In this document: positions 51,213 through 59,742 of the stretch, in pieces
Numbering within the stretch: the stretch's first letter is position 1
Layout: the number at the start of each line of letters is the position of its first letter
NCBI RefSeq assembly: GCF_016863135.1
Contig: NZ_BOOH01000023.1
Coordinates: forward strand, 248,001-312,000
Direction of reading: 5' to 3'
Length of the DNA: 64,000 bases
Source of the DNA: Planobispora longispora
GTDB taxonomy: Bacteria; Actinomycetota; Actinomycetes; Streptosporangiales; Streptosporangiaceae
Made by a program: the position numbers and the translations under genes
Notes under the pieces: generated by a model
What the model was told of the DNA's origin: nothing
The model's database searches: none
Seen by the model: only the letters and a program-made list of their open reading frames with translations

Positions 51213-52094
51213 ATGCGACCTCCGACCCACATCCTCGTGGTCAACGGCATCAAGGTCCGCAGGCCGGTCTTCGTGCTCGCCGCCCCGCACTCCGGCGCGG
51301 ACCTGCTTGCCCGCGCCCTCAAACGGTCTCCCGGCTTCCACGTCACCATGGGGCGTGCCGCGGTGGCCCATGTCGTCTACGCCTTCGCCCGCCGCCCCTC
51401 CATCACCCGGCGCGGCCTGGGCGCCACCCGCGTGCTCCGCGACGCCATGGCCGAGGCCTGGCAGATCCTGCCGGGCGTGTGCCGGGAGTGCCCGGCCGCC
51501 TGCCGCGAGGCGGGCGGTGTGACGGGAGCCGGCCCGTGCGCCGTCGCCGGGACCGTGGCCCGCTTCGGCGACGCCAGCCCGGACCTGCTCTACAGCGCCC
51601 CGGTGCTGCTGCAGGCCTTCCCCGACGCCCGTTTCGTCCAGCTGATCCGGGACGGCCGCGACGTGGCCGCCGACATGCTGACCGACCCGGCGGCGCTGTC
51701 CTGGTTCAAGCCGGCCATGCTCACCGACGAGACGGAGTTCCCCAACCCCTTCCTCGGGGTCAACTCCGGCCGGCACGCCGACCGCTGGAAGGCGATGCCC
51801 ACGGCCGGCAAGTGCGCGCTGCGCTGGCGCGGGGCGGTCCGGCTGTCGGCCTCCCTCCGCCAGGAGTTCCCCCGCGAGCAGCTGCTGACCCTGCGCTACG
51901 AGGACATGGTCGCCTCCCCCGGCGAGGCGGTGGACCAGCTCTCCCACTTCCTGGAGACGCGCGTGTCCAAGGTCGCCCTGTACGGCGGGAACGCCCCGAA
52001 GGTCGGCGTCTGGCAGAACCGGCTCCGCCCCGAGGACGCCAAGCTGGTGGAGAAGGTCGCCCGCGAGGAGCTCAACCGCCTGGGCTACCAGTAG
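51213..52094 (+). CDS. Sulfotransferase-family protein
   Basis: A 293-residue PAPS-dependent sulfotransferase-like protein. The 5'-phosphosulfate loop is FVLAAPHSGADLLARAL (HSG in place of the usual RSG/TGT). The 3'-phosphate site is VQLIRDGRDVAADM, with a later LTLRYEDMV. The missing Arg in the first loop is a possible weak point. The short Cys-rich insert CRECPAACREAGG is unusual. It is divergent from an LD-carboxypeptidase. The acceptor is unknown. Confidence 0.85.
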   Translation: MRPPTHILVVNGIKVRRPVFVLAAPHSGADLLARALKRSPGFHVTMGRAAVAHVVYAFARRPSITRRGLGATRVLRDAMAEAWQILPGVCRECPAACREAGGVTGAGPCAVAGTVARFGDASPDLLYSAPVLLQAFPDARFVQLIRDGRDVAADMLTDPAALSWFKPAMLTDETEFPNPFLGVNSGRHADRWKAMPTAGKCALRWRGAVRLSASLRQEFPREQLLTLRYEDMVASPGEAVDQLSHFLETRVSKVALYGGNAPKVGVWQNRLRPEDAKLVEKVAREELNRLGYQ

Positions 52095-52155
52095 GGCTCC
52101 GGAGACGGGACGCCCGCCGGCCCCGACGGGCCCGGGGCGAGGAGCTCGCCCGCCC

Positions 52156-52190
52156 GGACGGCCGGGGGCGCCGCCGGGCCCGGGCCGTCC
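52156..52190. terminator. Hairpin between convergent sulfotransferase and ABC genes
   Basis: GGACGGCC (52156-52163) pairs with GGCCGTCC (52183-52190), an 8-bp stem directly next to the ABC gene stop. It may serve both strands. Confidence 0.5.
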
Positions 52191-52191
52191 G

Positions 52192-54066
52192 TCAGTGCTC
52201 CCGGCTGAACTGGGTCCGGTAGAGCTCGGCGTAGACCGCGCCCTTGGCCAGCAGCTCCTCGTGGCGGCCGCGCTCGACGATCCGGCCGTCGGAGACCACC
52301 AGGATCTGGTCGGCCTCGCGGATGGTGGACAGCCGGTGCGCGATGACCAGCGACGTCCGCCCGGCCAGCGCGGTCTTCAGCGCGCGCTGCACCGCGGCCT
52401 CCGACTCCGAGTCCAGGTGGGCGGTGGCCTCGTCGAGCACCACCACCCGGGGAGCCTTGAGCAGCAGCCTGGCCAGGGCCAGCCGCTGCTTCTCACCGCC
52501 GGACAGCCGGTAGCCCCGGTCGCCCACCACCGTCTCCAGGCCTTCCGGCAGGGACTCGACCAGCTCGGCGATCTGCGCGGCGCGCAGGGCCTCCCAGATC
52601 TCCTCCTCGCCGGCGTCCGGCCGGGCGTAGCGCAGGTTGGCCCCGATGGTGTCGTGGAACAGGTGGGCGTCCTGCATGACGACGCCCACGGTCTCGCGGA
52701 GCGAGGCGAGGGTGGCGTCGCGAACGTCCAGGCCGTTGATCCGGACCGCGCCGTCGTTGACGTCGTACAGCCTCGACACCAGCGAGGTGATGGTCGTCTT
52801 GCCCGCGCCCGAGGGACCGACCAGCGCCACCAGTTCGCCGGGGCGGGCGGTGAAGCCCACCCCGCGCAGCACCTCGTGGCTCTGCCCGGTGTCGGGCCTG
52901 GCCACCGACTCCAGCGAGGCCAGCGACACCTCCGAGGCGGCCGGGTAGCGGAAGACCACGTCGTCGAACTCCACCGTGGCGGGCCCCCCGGGGACGGGCT
53001 CCGCCCCGGGCTTCTCGGCGACCATCGGCTTCAGGTCCAGGACCTCGAAGACGCGGTCGAAGCTGACCAGCGCGGTCATCACGTCCACGTGCACGTTGGA
53101 CAGGCTCGTCAGCGGGCCGTACAGGCGCATCAGGAGCGCGGCGAGGGCGACCAGGGTGCCGACCTCGAACGCGCCGTTCACGGCCAGCACGCCGCCCGCG
53201 CCGTAGACCAGGGCGGTGGCGAGCGCGGCCACCAGCCCCAGGGCGACCCGGAAGACCGTCCCGTACATGCCGACGGTGACGCCGACGTCGCGGACCCGCC
53301 CGGCCCGGCCGCCGAAGACGGCCGCCTCCTCGTCGGGGCGGCCGTACAGCTTGGTGACCATGGCGCCGGCGACGTTGAAGCGCTCGGTCATCATCGAGCT
53401 CATCTCCGCGTCGAGCTCCATCTGCTCGCGGGTGAGCCCGGACATCTTCCGCCCGACCCACTTGGCCGGGAAGATGAAGATCGGCAGCAGCACCAGGGCG
53501 ACCGCCGTGATCTGCCAGGACAGCGCGATCATCGCGCCGAGCACGAGCACCAGCATGACCACGTTGGAGACGACCGAGGACAGCGTGCTGGTCAAGGCCC
53601 GCTGGGCGCCGATCACGTCGGTGTTCAGCCGGGAGACCAGGGCGCCGGTCTGGGTCCGCATGAAGAACGCCACCGGCATGCGCTGCACGTGGTCGAAGAC
53701 CTCGGTGCGCAGGTTGTAGATCAGGCCCTCGCCGACGCGGGCGGAGAACCAGCGCTGGGCCAGGCCGAGCCCGGCGTCCACGACCGCGAGCGCGGCGATG
53801 GCCAGCGCGAGCCAGGCGACCAGGGCGGCGTCCTTGCCGGCGATGCCGTCGTCGATGATCGCCTTCATCAGCAGCGGGTTGGCGATCACGATGACCGAGC
53901 CGAGCACCACCAGCGCGAGGAAGGCGGCGATCTGCCGGGAGAACGGCCGCGCGTACCGCGCGATCCGCTTCACCGTTCCCGGCGCGAGCCGCTCCTTCGT
54001 CACGGAACTGTCACGCCGCAGCGAGCGCATCGCCTGGGGGCCGAAGCCCCCTCCCATCATCGCCAT
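52192..54066 (-). CDS. ABC exporter (fused membrane domain and ATPase)
   Basis: A 624-residue half-transporter with six N-terminal helices (about 45-340) and a C-terminal ATPase: Walker A GPSGAGKTT, Q-loop VVMQDAHLFHD, signature LSGGEKQR, Walker B VVVLDEATAHLD and H-loop AHRLS. It exports lipids, peptides or drugs as a dimer. No accessory gene is present. The start is ATG 54066. The ATPase region has an inserted 25-residue stretch before the Walker A (SEVSLASLESVARPDTGQ). Substrate unknown. Confidence 0.93.
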   Translation of the reverse strand: MAMMGGGFGPQAMRSLRRDSSVTKERLAPGTVKRIARYARPFSRQIAAFLALVVLGSVIVIANPLLMKAIIDDGIAGKDAALVAWLALAIAALAVVDAGLGLAQRWFSARVGEGLIYNLRTEVFDHVQRMPVAFFMRTQTGALVSRLNTDVIGAQRALTSTLSSVVSNVVMLVLVLGAMIALSWQITAVALVLLPIFIFPAKWVGRKMSGLTREQMELDAEMSSMMTERFNVAGAMVTKLYGRPDEEAAVFGGRAGRVRDVGVTVGMYGTVFRVALGLVAALATALVYGAGGVLAVNGAFEVGTLVALAALLMRLYGPLTSLSNVHVDVMTALVSFDRVFEVLDLKPMVAEKPGAEPVPGGPATVEFDDVVFRYPAASEVSLASLESVARPDTGQSHEVLRGVGFTARPGELVALVGPSGAGKTTITSLVSRLYDVNDGAVRINGLDVRDATLASLRETVGVVMQDAHLFHDTIGANLRYARPDAGEEEIWEALRAAQIAELVESLPEGLETVVGDRGYRLSGGEKQRLALARLLLKAPRVVVLDEATAHLDSESEAAVQRALKTALAGRTSLVIAHRLSTIREADQILVVSDGRIVERGRHEELLAKGAVYAELYRTQFSREH

Positions 54067-54117
54067 TCGGTCTCCTCCCCCGGTGAGAGCACCGGGAGAG
54101 GCTACGCGATTCCCCCG

Positions 54118-54927
54118 TCAGCTCCGGGCGAACAGAGCCCGGATCCGGCCCATCTGTTCCTGGCGCTCAGCCGCGCACTGCTCTTCCAGTGTGCGCCCCG
54201 GGGCGCCCTGGAGCAGCCGCTTGGTCGCCGTCGCGGCGTCCCGGTTCGTCGACAGCAACGCCGCCGAGAGATCCCGTACGGCCTGCTCCAGCTCCCCGGG
54301 GGCGACCACCAGCGCCGCCAGGCCGAGCCCGGCGGCCTCCTCGGCCCCCACCACCCGCGCGGTCAGGCAGATCTCGACGGCGCGGGACACGCCGACGAGA
54401 TCGACCAGCGGCTTGGTCCCGGTCAGGTCGGGGACCAGCCCGAGCGCGGGCTCCTTCATGCACAGCTTGGCGTCGTCCGCCAGGACGCGCAGGTCACAGG
54501 CGAGCGCCAGCTGGAAGCCGGCGCCCACGGCGTGTCCCTGAACGGCCGCGATCGAGACGATGTCCGGCCGCCGCAACCACAGGAACCCCTGCTGCGCCTG
54601 CGCGATCCGTCCCTCGAACGCCGTGGCGTCGAGGGTCGCGGTGCTCGCGAAGGAGCCCTGACCGGGCACTCCCTCAGGAGTGAACATCCGCAGGTCGATG
54701 CCCGCCGAGAAGGACGGCCCCTCACCTCGGACCACGACGATTCTCACCTGCTGCGGCAGGTTCTCACCGATCTGAGCCAGCGCCGACCAGGTCGCGAACG
54801 TCTGTGCGTTCCGCTTCTCCGGCCGGTCCAGCGTGATCGTCGCGATCTCACCGTCCACCTCGTAGCGCAGACCGGCCTCCTCGTAGAAGACCTTCTCCGC
54901 ACTCCCCCCAGGTGCTGCTTCCGACAT
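54118..54927 (-). CDS. Enoyl-CoA hydratase/isomerase family protein
   Basis: A 269-residue crotonase-fold protein. The oxyanion-hole segments are GEGPSFSAGIDLRMF and VQGHAVGAGFQLALACDLRV, and a Glu-like EPALGLVPDL lies where ECH has its second catalytic region; these fit an ECH/ECI rather than a dehydratase. The start at ATG 54927 follows GGGAGG, preferred over the upstream codon at 54960. It lies 51 bp before the ABC exporter on the same strand. Acyl-CoA substrate unknown. Confidence 0.9.
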   Translation of the reverse strand: MSEAAPGGSAEKVFYEEAGLRYEVDGEIATITLDRPEKRNAQTFATWSALAQIGENLPQQVRIVVVRGEGPSFSAGIDLRMFTPEGVPGQGSFASTATLDATAFEGRIAQAQQGFLWLRRPDIVSIAAVQGHAVGAGFQLALACDLRVLADDAKLCMKEPALGLVPDLTGTKPLVDLVGVSRAVEICLTARVVGAEEAAGLGLAALVVAPGELEQAVRDLSAALLSTNRDAATATKRLLQGAPGRTLEEQCAAERQEQMGRIRALFARS

Positions 54928-55053
54928 CGCCCGTCCTCCCATGTGCGCCGTCCGTCGCACCCGAGCCTATCGACTCTCCAGAATGAGGTTCTACAGGCTC
55001 GGGCGGACGGCCGGCGTGGACGAGCGGCTGCGGTCGCGCGTTCCGAGGCGGGG

Positions 55054-55269
55054 TCAGCGCTTGGACTTGCCTCGGGTGGCGCCGCCGCGCCCGCGCAGAG
55101 TCACGCCGGACTCGCTCAGGATGCGGTGGATGAACCCGTACGAGCGGCCGGTCGAAGCGGCCAGGGCGCGGATGCTCTCGCCCGAGCTGTAGCGCTTCTT
55201 GAGATCGGCGGCCAGTTTTTCACGGTCGGCCCCGGTCACCCGGGTGCCCTTCTTCAGAGTCTCGGCCAC
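55054..55269 (-). CDS. Small helix-turn-helix protein
   Basis: A 71-residue basic protein with an HTH, SIRALAASTGRSYGFIHRIL, at 33-52 and a basic tail TLRGRGGATRGKSKR. Similar tiny regulators are widespread in actinobacteria, but their role is not settled. GTG at 55269 has GGAGG 5 nt upstream, a strong site. It lies between the ABC-F gene and the enoyl-CoA hydratase on the same strand, with a 113-bp gap upstream. Confidence 0.85.
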   Translation of the reverse strand: MAETLKKGTRVTGADREKLAADLKKRYSSGESIRALAASTGRSYGFIHRILSESGVTLRGRGGATRGKSKR

Positions 55270-55382
55270 GAGTACCTCCTGTAGTGCCAGACTTCCGCAG
55301 CGTTACTCCGCCATGATCAGTCATTTCTGCGGGATCGGCTACCTACTCCTAGGGAAAAGATCCGTACCCGCTCAAATTAAGA

Positions 55383-56981
55383 TCAGGCAAGTGCCACAAG
55401 ATCGGAAAATTCGTCGCTCCACGCGTCTTCGACTCCGTCCGGTAGCAAGATCACCCTATCGGGCTGCAGAGCGTCGACAGCACCCTCATCGTGCGTAACA
55501 AGAACAATCGCCCCGGAATAGGACCTTAGGGCGGAAAGCACCTGCTCCCGGCTGGCCGGATCGAGGTTGTTCGTGGGCTCGTCGAGGAGCAGCACGTTGG
55601 CCGACGAGAGCACCAGCGTGGCCAGCGCCAGACGCGTCTTCTCCCCGCCGGAGAGCACGCCCGCGGGCTTGTCCACGTCGTCCCCGGTGAACAGGAACGA
55701 CCCCAGCACCTTGCGCAGCTCGACGTCGGGGAGCTCGCTCCCGGCCGAGCGCATGTTCTCCAGCACGGTGCGCCCGGGATCGATGGTCTCGTGCTCCTGG
55801 GCGTAGTAGCCCGCCTTGAACCCGTGGCCGGGCCTGACCTCGCCCGTGTCGGGCTTCTCGATGCCGGCCAGGATGCGCAGCAGGGTGGTCTTGCCCGCGC
55901 CGTTCAAGCCCAGGATGACCACCCGCGACCCCCGGTCCACCGCGGCGTTGACGTCGGTGAAGACCTCCAGCGAGCCGTACGACTTCGACAGCTCGGTCGC
56001 CGTGAGCGGGGTGCGCCCGCACGGGGCGGGCTGCGGGAAGCGGAGCTTGGCGACCCGGTCGCCCTGCCGCTCCACCTCCAGGCCGGACAGCAGGCGCTCG
56101 GCCCGGCGCTGCATGTCCTGCGCCGCCTTGGCCTTGGTGGCCTTGGCCCGCATCTTGTCGGCCTGCGCCATCAGCGCCGAGGCCTGCTTCTCGGCGTTGG
56201 CGCGCTCGCGCTTGCGACGCTTCTCGTCGGTCTCCCGCTGCGCCAGATACGCCTTCCATCCGACGTTGTAGATATCGATCACCGCGCGGTTGGCGTCCAG
56301 GTGCAGAACCCTGTTTACCGTCGCTTCAAGGAGGCCGACGTCGTGGCTGATGATGATCAAGCCACCTTGATGTGATCGCAAAAAATCACGAAGCCAGATG
56401 ATCGAGTCCGCGTCGAGGTGGTTTGTGGGCTCGTCGAGCAGGAGAGTCTCGGCTCCGCTGAAGAGGATCCGGGCCAGCTCCACGCGCCGGCGCTGGCCTC
56501 CGGAGAGGGTCTCCAGCGGCTGCGTCAGCACCCGGTCCGGCAGCCCGAGGCTGGAGGCGATCGAGGCGGCCTCCGACTCGGCGGCGTATCCGCCGAGCAC
56601 GTGCAGGCGGTCCTCCAGCCGGCCGTAGGCGCGCACCGCGCGGTCCCTGGTGCGCTCGTCCGCCGAGGACATGCCCAGCTCGGCCCGGCGCAGCTCGCGC
56701 AGCACCTCGTCCAGCCCGCGCGCGGACAGGATGCGGTCGCGGGCGATCACCTGCAGGTCACCGGTGCGCGGGTCCTGCGGCAGGTAGCCCACCGAACCCG
56801 TGGTGGTGACCGCGCCCGCGGCGGGGAGGCCCTCGCCCGCCAGCACCTTGGTCAGCGTGGTCTTGCCCGCGCCGTTGCGCCCGACGAGACCGATCTTGTC
56901 GCCGGGGTTCACCCGGAACGAGGCGCCCTCGATGAGCAGGCGCGCCCCGGCGCGCAGTTCGATGTCAGAAGCAATGATCAT
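55383..56981 (-). CDS. ABC-F ATPase
   Basis: A 532-residue duplicated-ABC protein with no membrane helices. Domain 1 has GRNGAGKTT, LSGGQRRR and LLLDEPTNHLD. A charged helical linker (about 235-305) follows. Domain 2 has GLNGAGKTT, LSGGEKTR and LLLDEPTNNLD. ABC-F proteins bind the ribosome E site and rescue or protect stalled ribosomes. ATG at 56981. It resembles the constitutive Uup/EttA-like group more than drug-specific resistance types, but the subtype is unsure. The acVLRF1 gene lies upstream with a 225-bp gap. Confidence 0.93.
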   Translation of the reverse strand: MIIASDIELRAGARLLIEGASFRVNPGDKIGLVGRNGAGKTTLTKVLAGEGLPAAGAVTTTGSVGYLPQDPRTGDLQVIARDRILSARGLDEVLRELRRAELGMSSADERTRDRAVRAYGRLEDRLHVLGGYAAESEAASIASSLGLPDRVLTQPLETLSGGQRRRVELARILFSGAETLLLDEPTNHLDADSIIWLRDFLRSHQGGLIIISHDVGLLEATVNRVLHLDANRAVIDIYNVGWKAYLAQRETDEKRRKRERANAEKQASALMAQADKMRAKATKAKAAQDMQRRAERLLSGLEVERQGDRVAKLRFPQPAPCGRTPLTATELSKSYGSLEVFTDVNAAVDRGSRVVILGLNGAGKTTLLRILAGIEKPDTGEVRPGHGFKAGYYAQEHETIDPGRTVLENMRSAGSELPDVELRKVLGSFLFTGDDVDKPAGVLSGGEKTRLALATLVLSSANVLLLDEPTNNLDPASREQVLSALRSYSGAIVLVTHDEGAVDALQPDRVILLPDGVEDAWSDEFSDLVALA

Positions 56982-57206
56982 GTTTGGGGAACACTCCCGA
57001 GGTGGGGATACACAGGCTCACTACGTCGCTGTGGCCGAACCCGCCGCGCCCTGTGTCTCCCGGCTCTCGGCTCGGCCGTTCCCGCCTCACCGCGGACGGC
57101 GCATCAGGCTTTCAGTCGGGAGTGCGCATACGATCAGTGTACGGCGCGCGCACGCCTGCCCTTCCCGCGACGGCGAGGACTTCCCCGGCCAGCCGGGGCT
57201 TCCCGG

Positions 57207-57863
57207 TCAGGCGGGGTCGACGACCTTGATCCGCACCGCGCGGAACTGCGCGGGCGTGCCGGTGAGCACCGCGAGCCGGGGGTCGGGGACGGTCAGGAAG
57301 GGACCGGTCTCCAGCGCGAAGATCGGGGCGAGCCGGCGGTCGGGCCGCAGCGCGTCCACCGCGCGCCGGTCGCCGCCCAGGACCACCGCCTCCAGCTCGG
57401 CCACGCGCGGCCCGAGGACCCGCAGAGCCACCTCGGCCGCCGCGTCGTGCGCCTGGCTCGCCTGCTTCTCCCTGCGCCGGGCGAAGCGCTGCTGCGACCA
57501 GCCCCCCGCGGCGCTGCGGCCGTGCACGAGCCGCGACCCGACCTTGGAGGCGACGAGCCTCTCCCCCTGGAACACCCCGGCCGCGTAGCCGCCGAGCCGG
57601 ACCAGCAGCACGCCGACCCGGCGCTCCCTGCGCGCGTGGGTGGTCAGGCGGGCCAGCGGCCCCCCGCCCTCCGCCGTCAGCGGCGGGAAGGGCACCGCGC
57701 ACTCGGCCACCGCCCCGTCCGCGCCCTCGATCCGCACGACCTCGTCGGCGGCGGTCACCTCGATCGGGCCGTGCCGCCCGGCGAACCCGTCGATCCAGCG
57801 GCCGAGCCGCTCCGGCCCCACCGAGACCCAGCGTCCTCCCCCCGCGGCAGGTCGTGACGTCAT
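57207..57863 (-). CDS. acVLRF1-family peptidyl-tRNA hydrolase/release factor
   Basis: A 218-residue protein of the actinobacterial VLRF1 family, relatives of eukaryotic Vms1/ANKZF1 that release stalled nascent chains. The catalytic block GSRLVHGRSAAGGWSQQRFA contains the GGxSQQR motif, where Gln replaces the GGQ loop function. VLRF1 folds place this after a beta domain, as here. ATG at 57863; a longer frame exists only through a repeat. Next to an ABC-F ATPase it suggests a shared ribosome-rescue theme. Confidence 0.85.
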   Translation of the reverse strand: MTSRPAAGGGRWVSVGPERLGRWIDGFAGRHGPIEVTAADEVVRIEGADGAVAECAVPFPPLTAEGGGPLARLTTHARRERRVGVLLVRLGGYAAGVFQGERLVASKVGSRLVHGRSAAGGWSQQRFARRREKQASQAHDAAAEVALRVLGPRVAELEAVVLGGDRRAVDALRPDRRLAPIFALETGPFLTVPDPRLAVLTGTPAQFRAVRIKVVDPA

Positions 57864-57890
57864 GTCCCGGACCCTACCCGCTCCCGGACG

Positions 57891-57944
57891 CCCGGCCCGC
57901 ACGGCGGTCCCGGCCCGCACGACAGTCCCGGCCCGCACGCGGGC
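57891..57944. repeat. Three 18-bp repeats (CCCGGCCCGCAC core) upstream of acVLRF1
   Basis: CCCGGCCCGCAC occurs at 57891, 57909 and 57927, an 18-bp period, just upstream of the acVLRF1 start. It is probably a minisatellite in the leader and has no recognised function. Confidence 0.8.
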
Positions 57945-58028
57945 ACGGGCCGTACCCCGCCTTCCCTACCGAACATGGAGAGAAGAGTCGATGAACATCG
58001 ATGAACGGCACTTATGTGATGGAAGAGA

Positions 58029-59198
58029 GTGGTTCATCCTTTCCCCGTGTCGACTAACACGCAGCTCCTCCCGCCGACGACCGCGACGGCCACCGCAGCG
58101 GCCCCGCCGGTCTCCGTCGCGGGCATCACGCCGATCGTCGACCTCGACACCGGGGGCGTCATCGCGCTCCAGGCGATCGGCGGCGATCTGGGATACGGCG
58201 GCTCAGGCCACGGAGACGTCGTCGCCCTCGCCAGACTCGTCCTCGACATCTCCCGGAATGAGGCCCTGCTCCCCCTCCCCCTGGTCCTCACCCTGCCCAC
58301 GGCCGCGGTCGTCAGCGGCTCCGCCGCGCTGGCGCCGCTCCACGAGGCCCTGCGCGTGTCCGGGAGACGTCCCCGCGAAGTCATCCTCATGCTCAAGGGC
58401 GGCTTCTCCGAGGTCGACCGTCGCGCCCTGATCATGGGCGTGGAGGGACTGCGCGCCGTCGGCTACCTGATCGCGGTGGGAGAGGTGGGCACCGCGCACG
58501 TCCCGCTGGACCTGCTCACCGACGTCTCGCCGTACCTGACGGTGCTCTCCCCCGAGCTCATCGCGCGGGTGCCCCGCGACCAGCGCCGCGCCGCGCTGGG
58601 CGAGTCCCTGGCGGCCCTCGCCAGGAACGTGGGCGCCCACGTGCTCGCCCCCGGGGTGACGACGGAGGTCCAGCTGGCGACCGTGCGCGGCTGGGGGGTC
58701 CGGCTGGCGCAGGGGCCCCTGCTGGTCCCCGGCCCGTCGGGGCGGGTCCACGTGCCGCTCCCGGTCGTCGAGCCGGAACCCGTCCAGCTCCTGCTGGGCC
58801 CCCGCGTCCAGGAGTTCCTGCTCCCCGCCGTGACGCTCCCCGAGGAGGCCACCGCCGAGGAGATCGTGGAGATATTCAGCAGCGAGCCGTCCATCACCAG
58901 CGTGATCCTGGTGGACGAGTACCAGCGCCCGAAGGGCAGCCTGGACCGCAGCCGCTTCCTGCTCTCCATCGCCAGCCGCTTCGGCCACGCGCTGCACGGC
59001 AAGAAGCCCGCGATCCGCCTGGCCGACTCCGTCCGCGCGGTCCCGAAGACCACTCCCGCCATCGCCGCCATGCAGGTCGCCGGGCGCGACACCGAGCGCG
59101 TCTACGACGACCTGGTGGTCACCGACGAGGTCGGCCGCTGCATGGGCATCGTCCGCGTCTCCGACCTGATCCGCCAGGTGGCCGCGATGCAGCACTGA
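58029..59198 (+). CDS. Degenerate EAL-domain protein with CBS-like C terminus
   Basis: A 389-residue protein. PIVDLDTGGVIALQAIGG aligns with the EAL phosphodiesterase opening (PIVDL-x4-GYEALAR), but the Glu-Ala-Leu signature is lost. A TIM-barrel-like body to about 280 follows, then CBS/sensor-like segments with LVDEYQRPKGSLDRSRFLL and DLVVTDEVGRCMGIVRVSDL. It is likely a c-di-GMP- or nucleotide-sensing protein without hydrolytic activity. Start is unsure between GTG 58029 and GTG 58047. No DGC partner is nearby. Confidence 0.8.
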   Translation: MVHPFPVSTNTQLLPPTTATATAAAPPVSVAGITPIVDLDTGGVIALQAIGGDLGYGGSGHGDVVALARLVLDISRNEALLPLPLVLTLPTAAVVSGSAALAPLHEALRVSGRRPREVILMLKGGFSEVDRRALIMGVEGLRAVGYLIAVGEVGTAHVPLDLLTDVSPYLTVLSPELIARVPRDQRRAALGESLAALARNVGAHVLAPGVTTEVQLATVRGWGVRLAQGPLLVPGPSGRVHVPLPVVEPEPVQLLLGPRVQEFLLPAVTLPEEATAEEIVEIFSSEPSITSVILVDEYQRPKGSLDRSRFLLSIASRFGHALHGKKPAIRLADSVRAVPKTTPAIAAMQVAGRDTERVYDDLVVTDEVGRCMGIVRVSDLIRQVAAMQH

Positions 59199-59312
59199 GG
59201 ACGGCGGCGGGGATCCGGCGCCCGGAGATCCCGCGGCGCACCGCCTCGACGGCGAGCCCGTCTTCGGCGGGGATGAGATTTCCGACTGCCGACGCCTTTA
59301 CAATGTAGATTT

Positions 59313-59696
59313 TTACGAGAGCGCCTCGGCCCAGCGCGCGGTGTCGGTGATCTGGACGAGCTTGACCACCAGGCCGTCGCGCAGGTGCAGATCGTGCGCG
59401 AAGGCGGCCTCGTGGGGACGGCCGGTCTCGCGGGCGGCCCCGCGATAGTGACCGAGGACGACGACGCGGTCCGGCCCGATCCACAGCTCCTCCTCGGGCC
59501 GCGGGCAGGTGTCGAGCTTCCGGAAGACCACGCCCCAGCAGTCCCGGAAAATCGCCTCGACGCCCTGGTGCGTGCCGCCGACGCCCAGCGGCATGCCCGC
59601 GCTCACCACCCCGACGAAGTCCGGATGGAGGGCGGCCGCGATCTCCTCCGGATCACTGGCGGCGAAACCCTTGTAGAGCCGCTCGACGGCGTTCAT
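59313..59696 (-). CDS. SnoaL-like (nuclear transport factor 2 fold) protein
   Basis: A 127-residue cone-shaped NTF2-fold protein: VERLYKGFAASDPEEIAAAL, HPDFVGVVSAG, and HDLHLRDGLVVKLVQITDTA. The family serves small-molecule cyclases, isomerases or binding proteins; the substrate is unknown. The ATG at 59696 lies downstream of a TetR gene on the same strand, with a TAGAGA-N4-TCTCTA palindrome 28 bp upstream, so it is the likely target of that regulator. Confidence 0.85.
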   Translation of the reverse strand: MNAVERLYKGFAASDPEEIAAALHPDFVGVVSAGMPLGVGGTHQGVEAIFRDCWGVVFRKLDTCPRPEEELWIGPDRVVVLGHYRGAARETGRPHEAAFAHDLHLRDGLVVKLVQITDTARWAEALS

Positions 59697-59723
59697 GACT
59701 CCTCCGGCTCTCCGGGCCATTTT

Positions 59724-59739
59724 TAGAGAATGCTCTCTA
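59724..59739. promoter_or_regulatory. Probable TetR operator (TAGAGA-N4-TCTCTA)
   Basis: TAGAGAATGCTCTCTA is a perfect 6-6 inverted repeat, extended to 8 of 9 by flanking bases. It sits between the TetR stop and the SnoaL start, 28 bp before the latter. It is very AT-rich in a GC-rich region, as expected of an operator. Confidence 0.65.
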
Positions 59740-59742
59740 GAA

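Noticed and set aside
52195-55284. Very long plus-strand open frame (over 1,000 codons) opposite the ABC exporter and enoyl-CoA hydratase
   Set aside because: It is antisense to well-supported genes, rich in His/Gln/Arg/Gly with no domain, as expected from GC-rich reverse-strand codon patterns.
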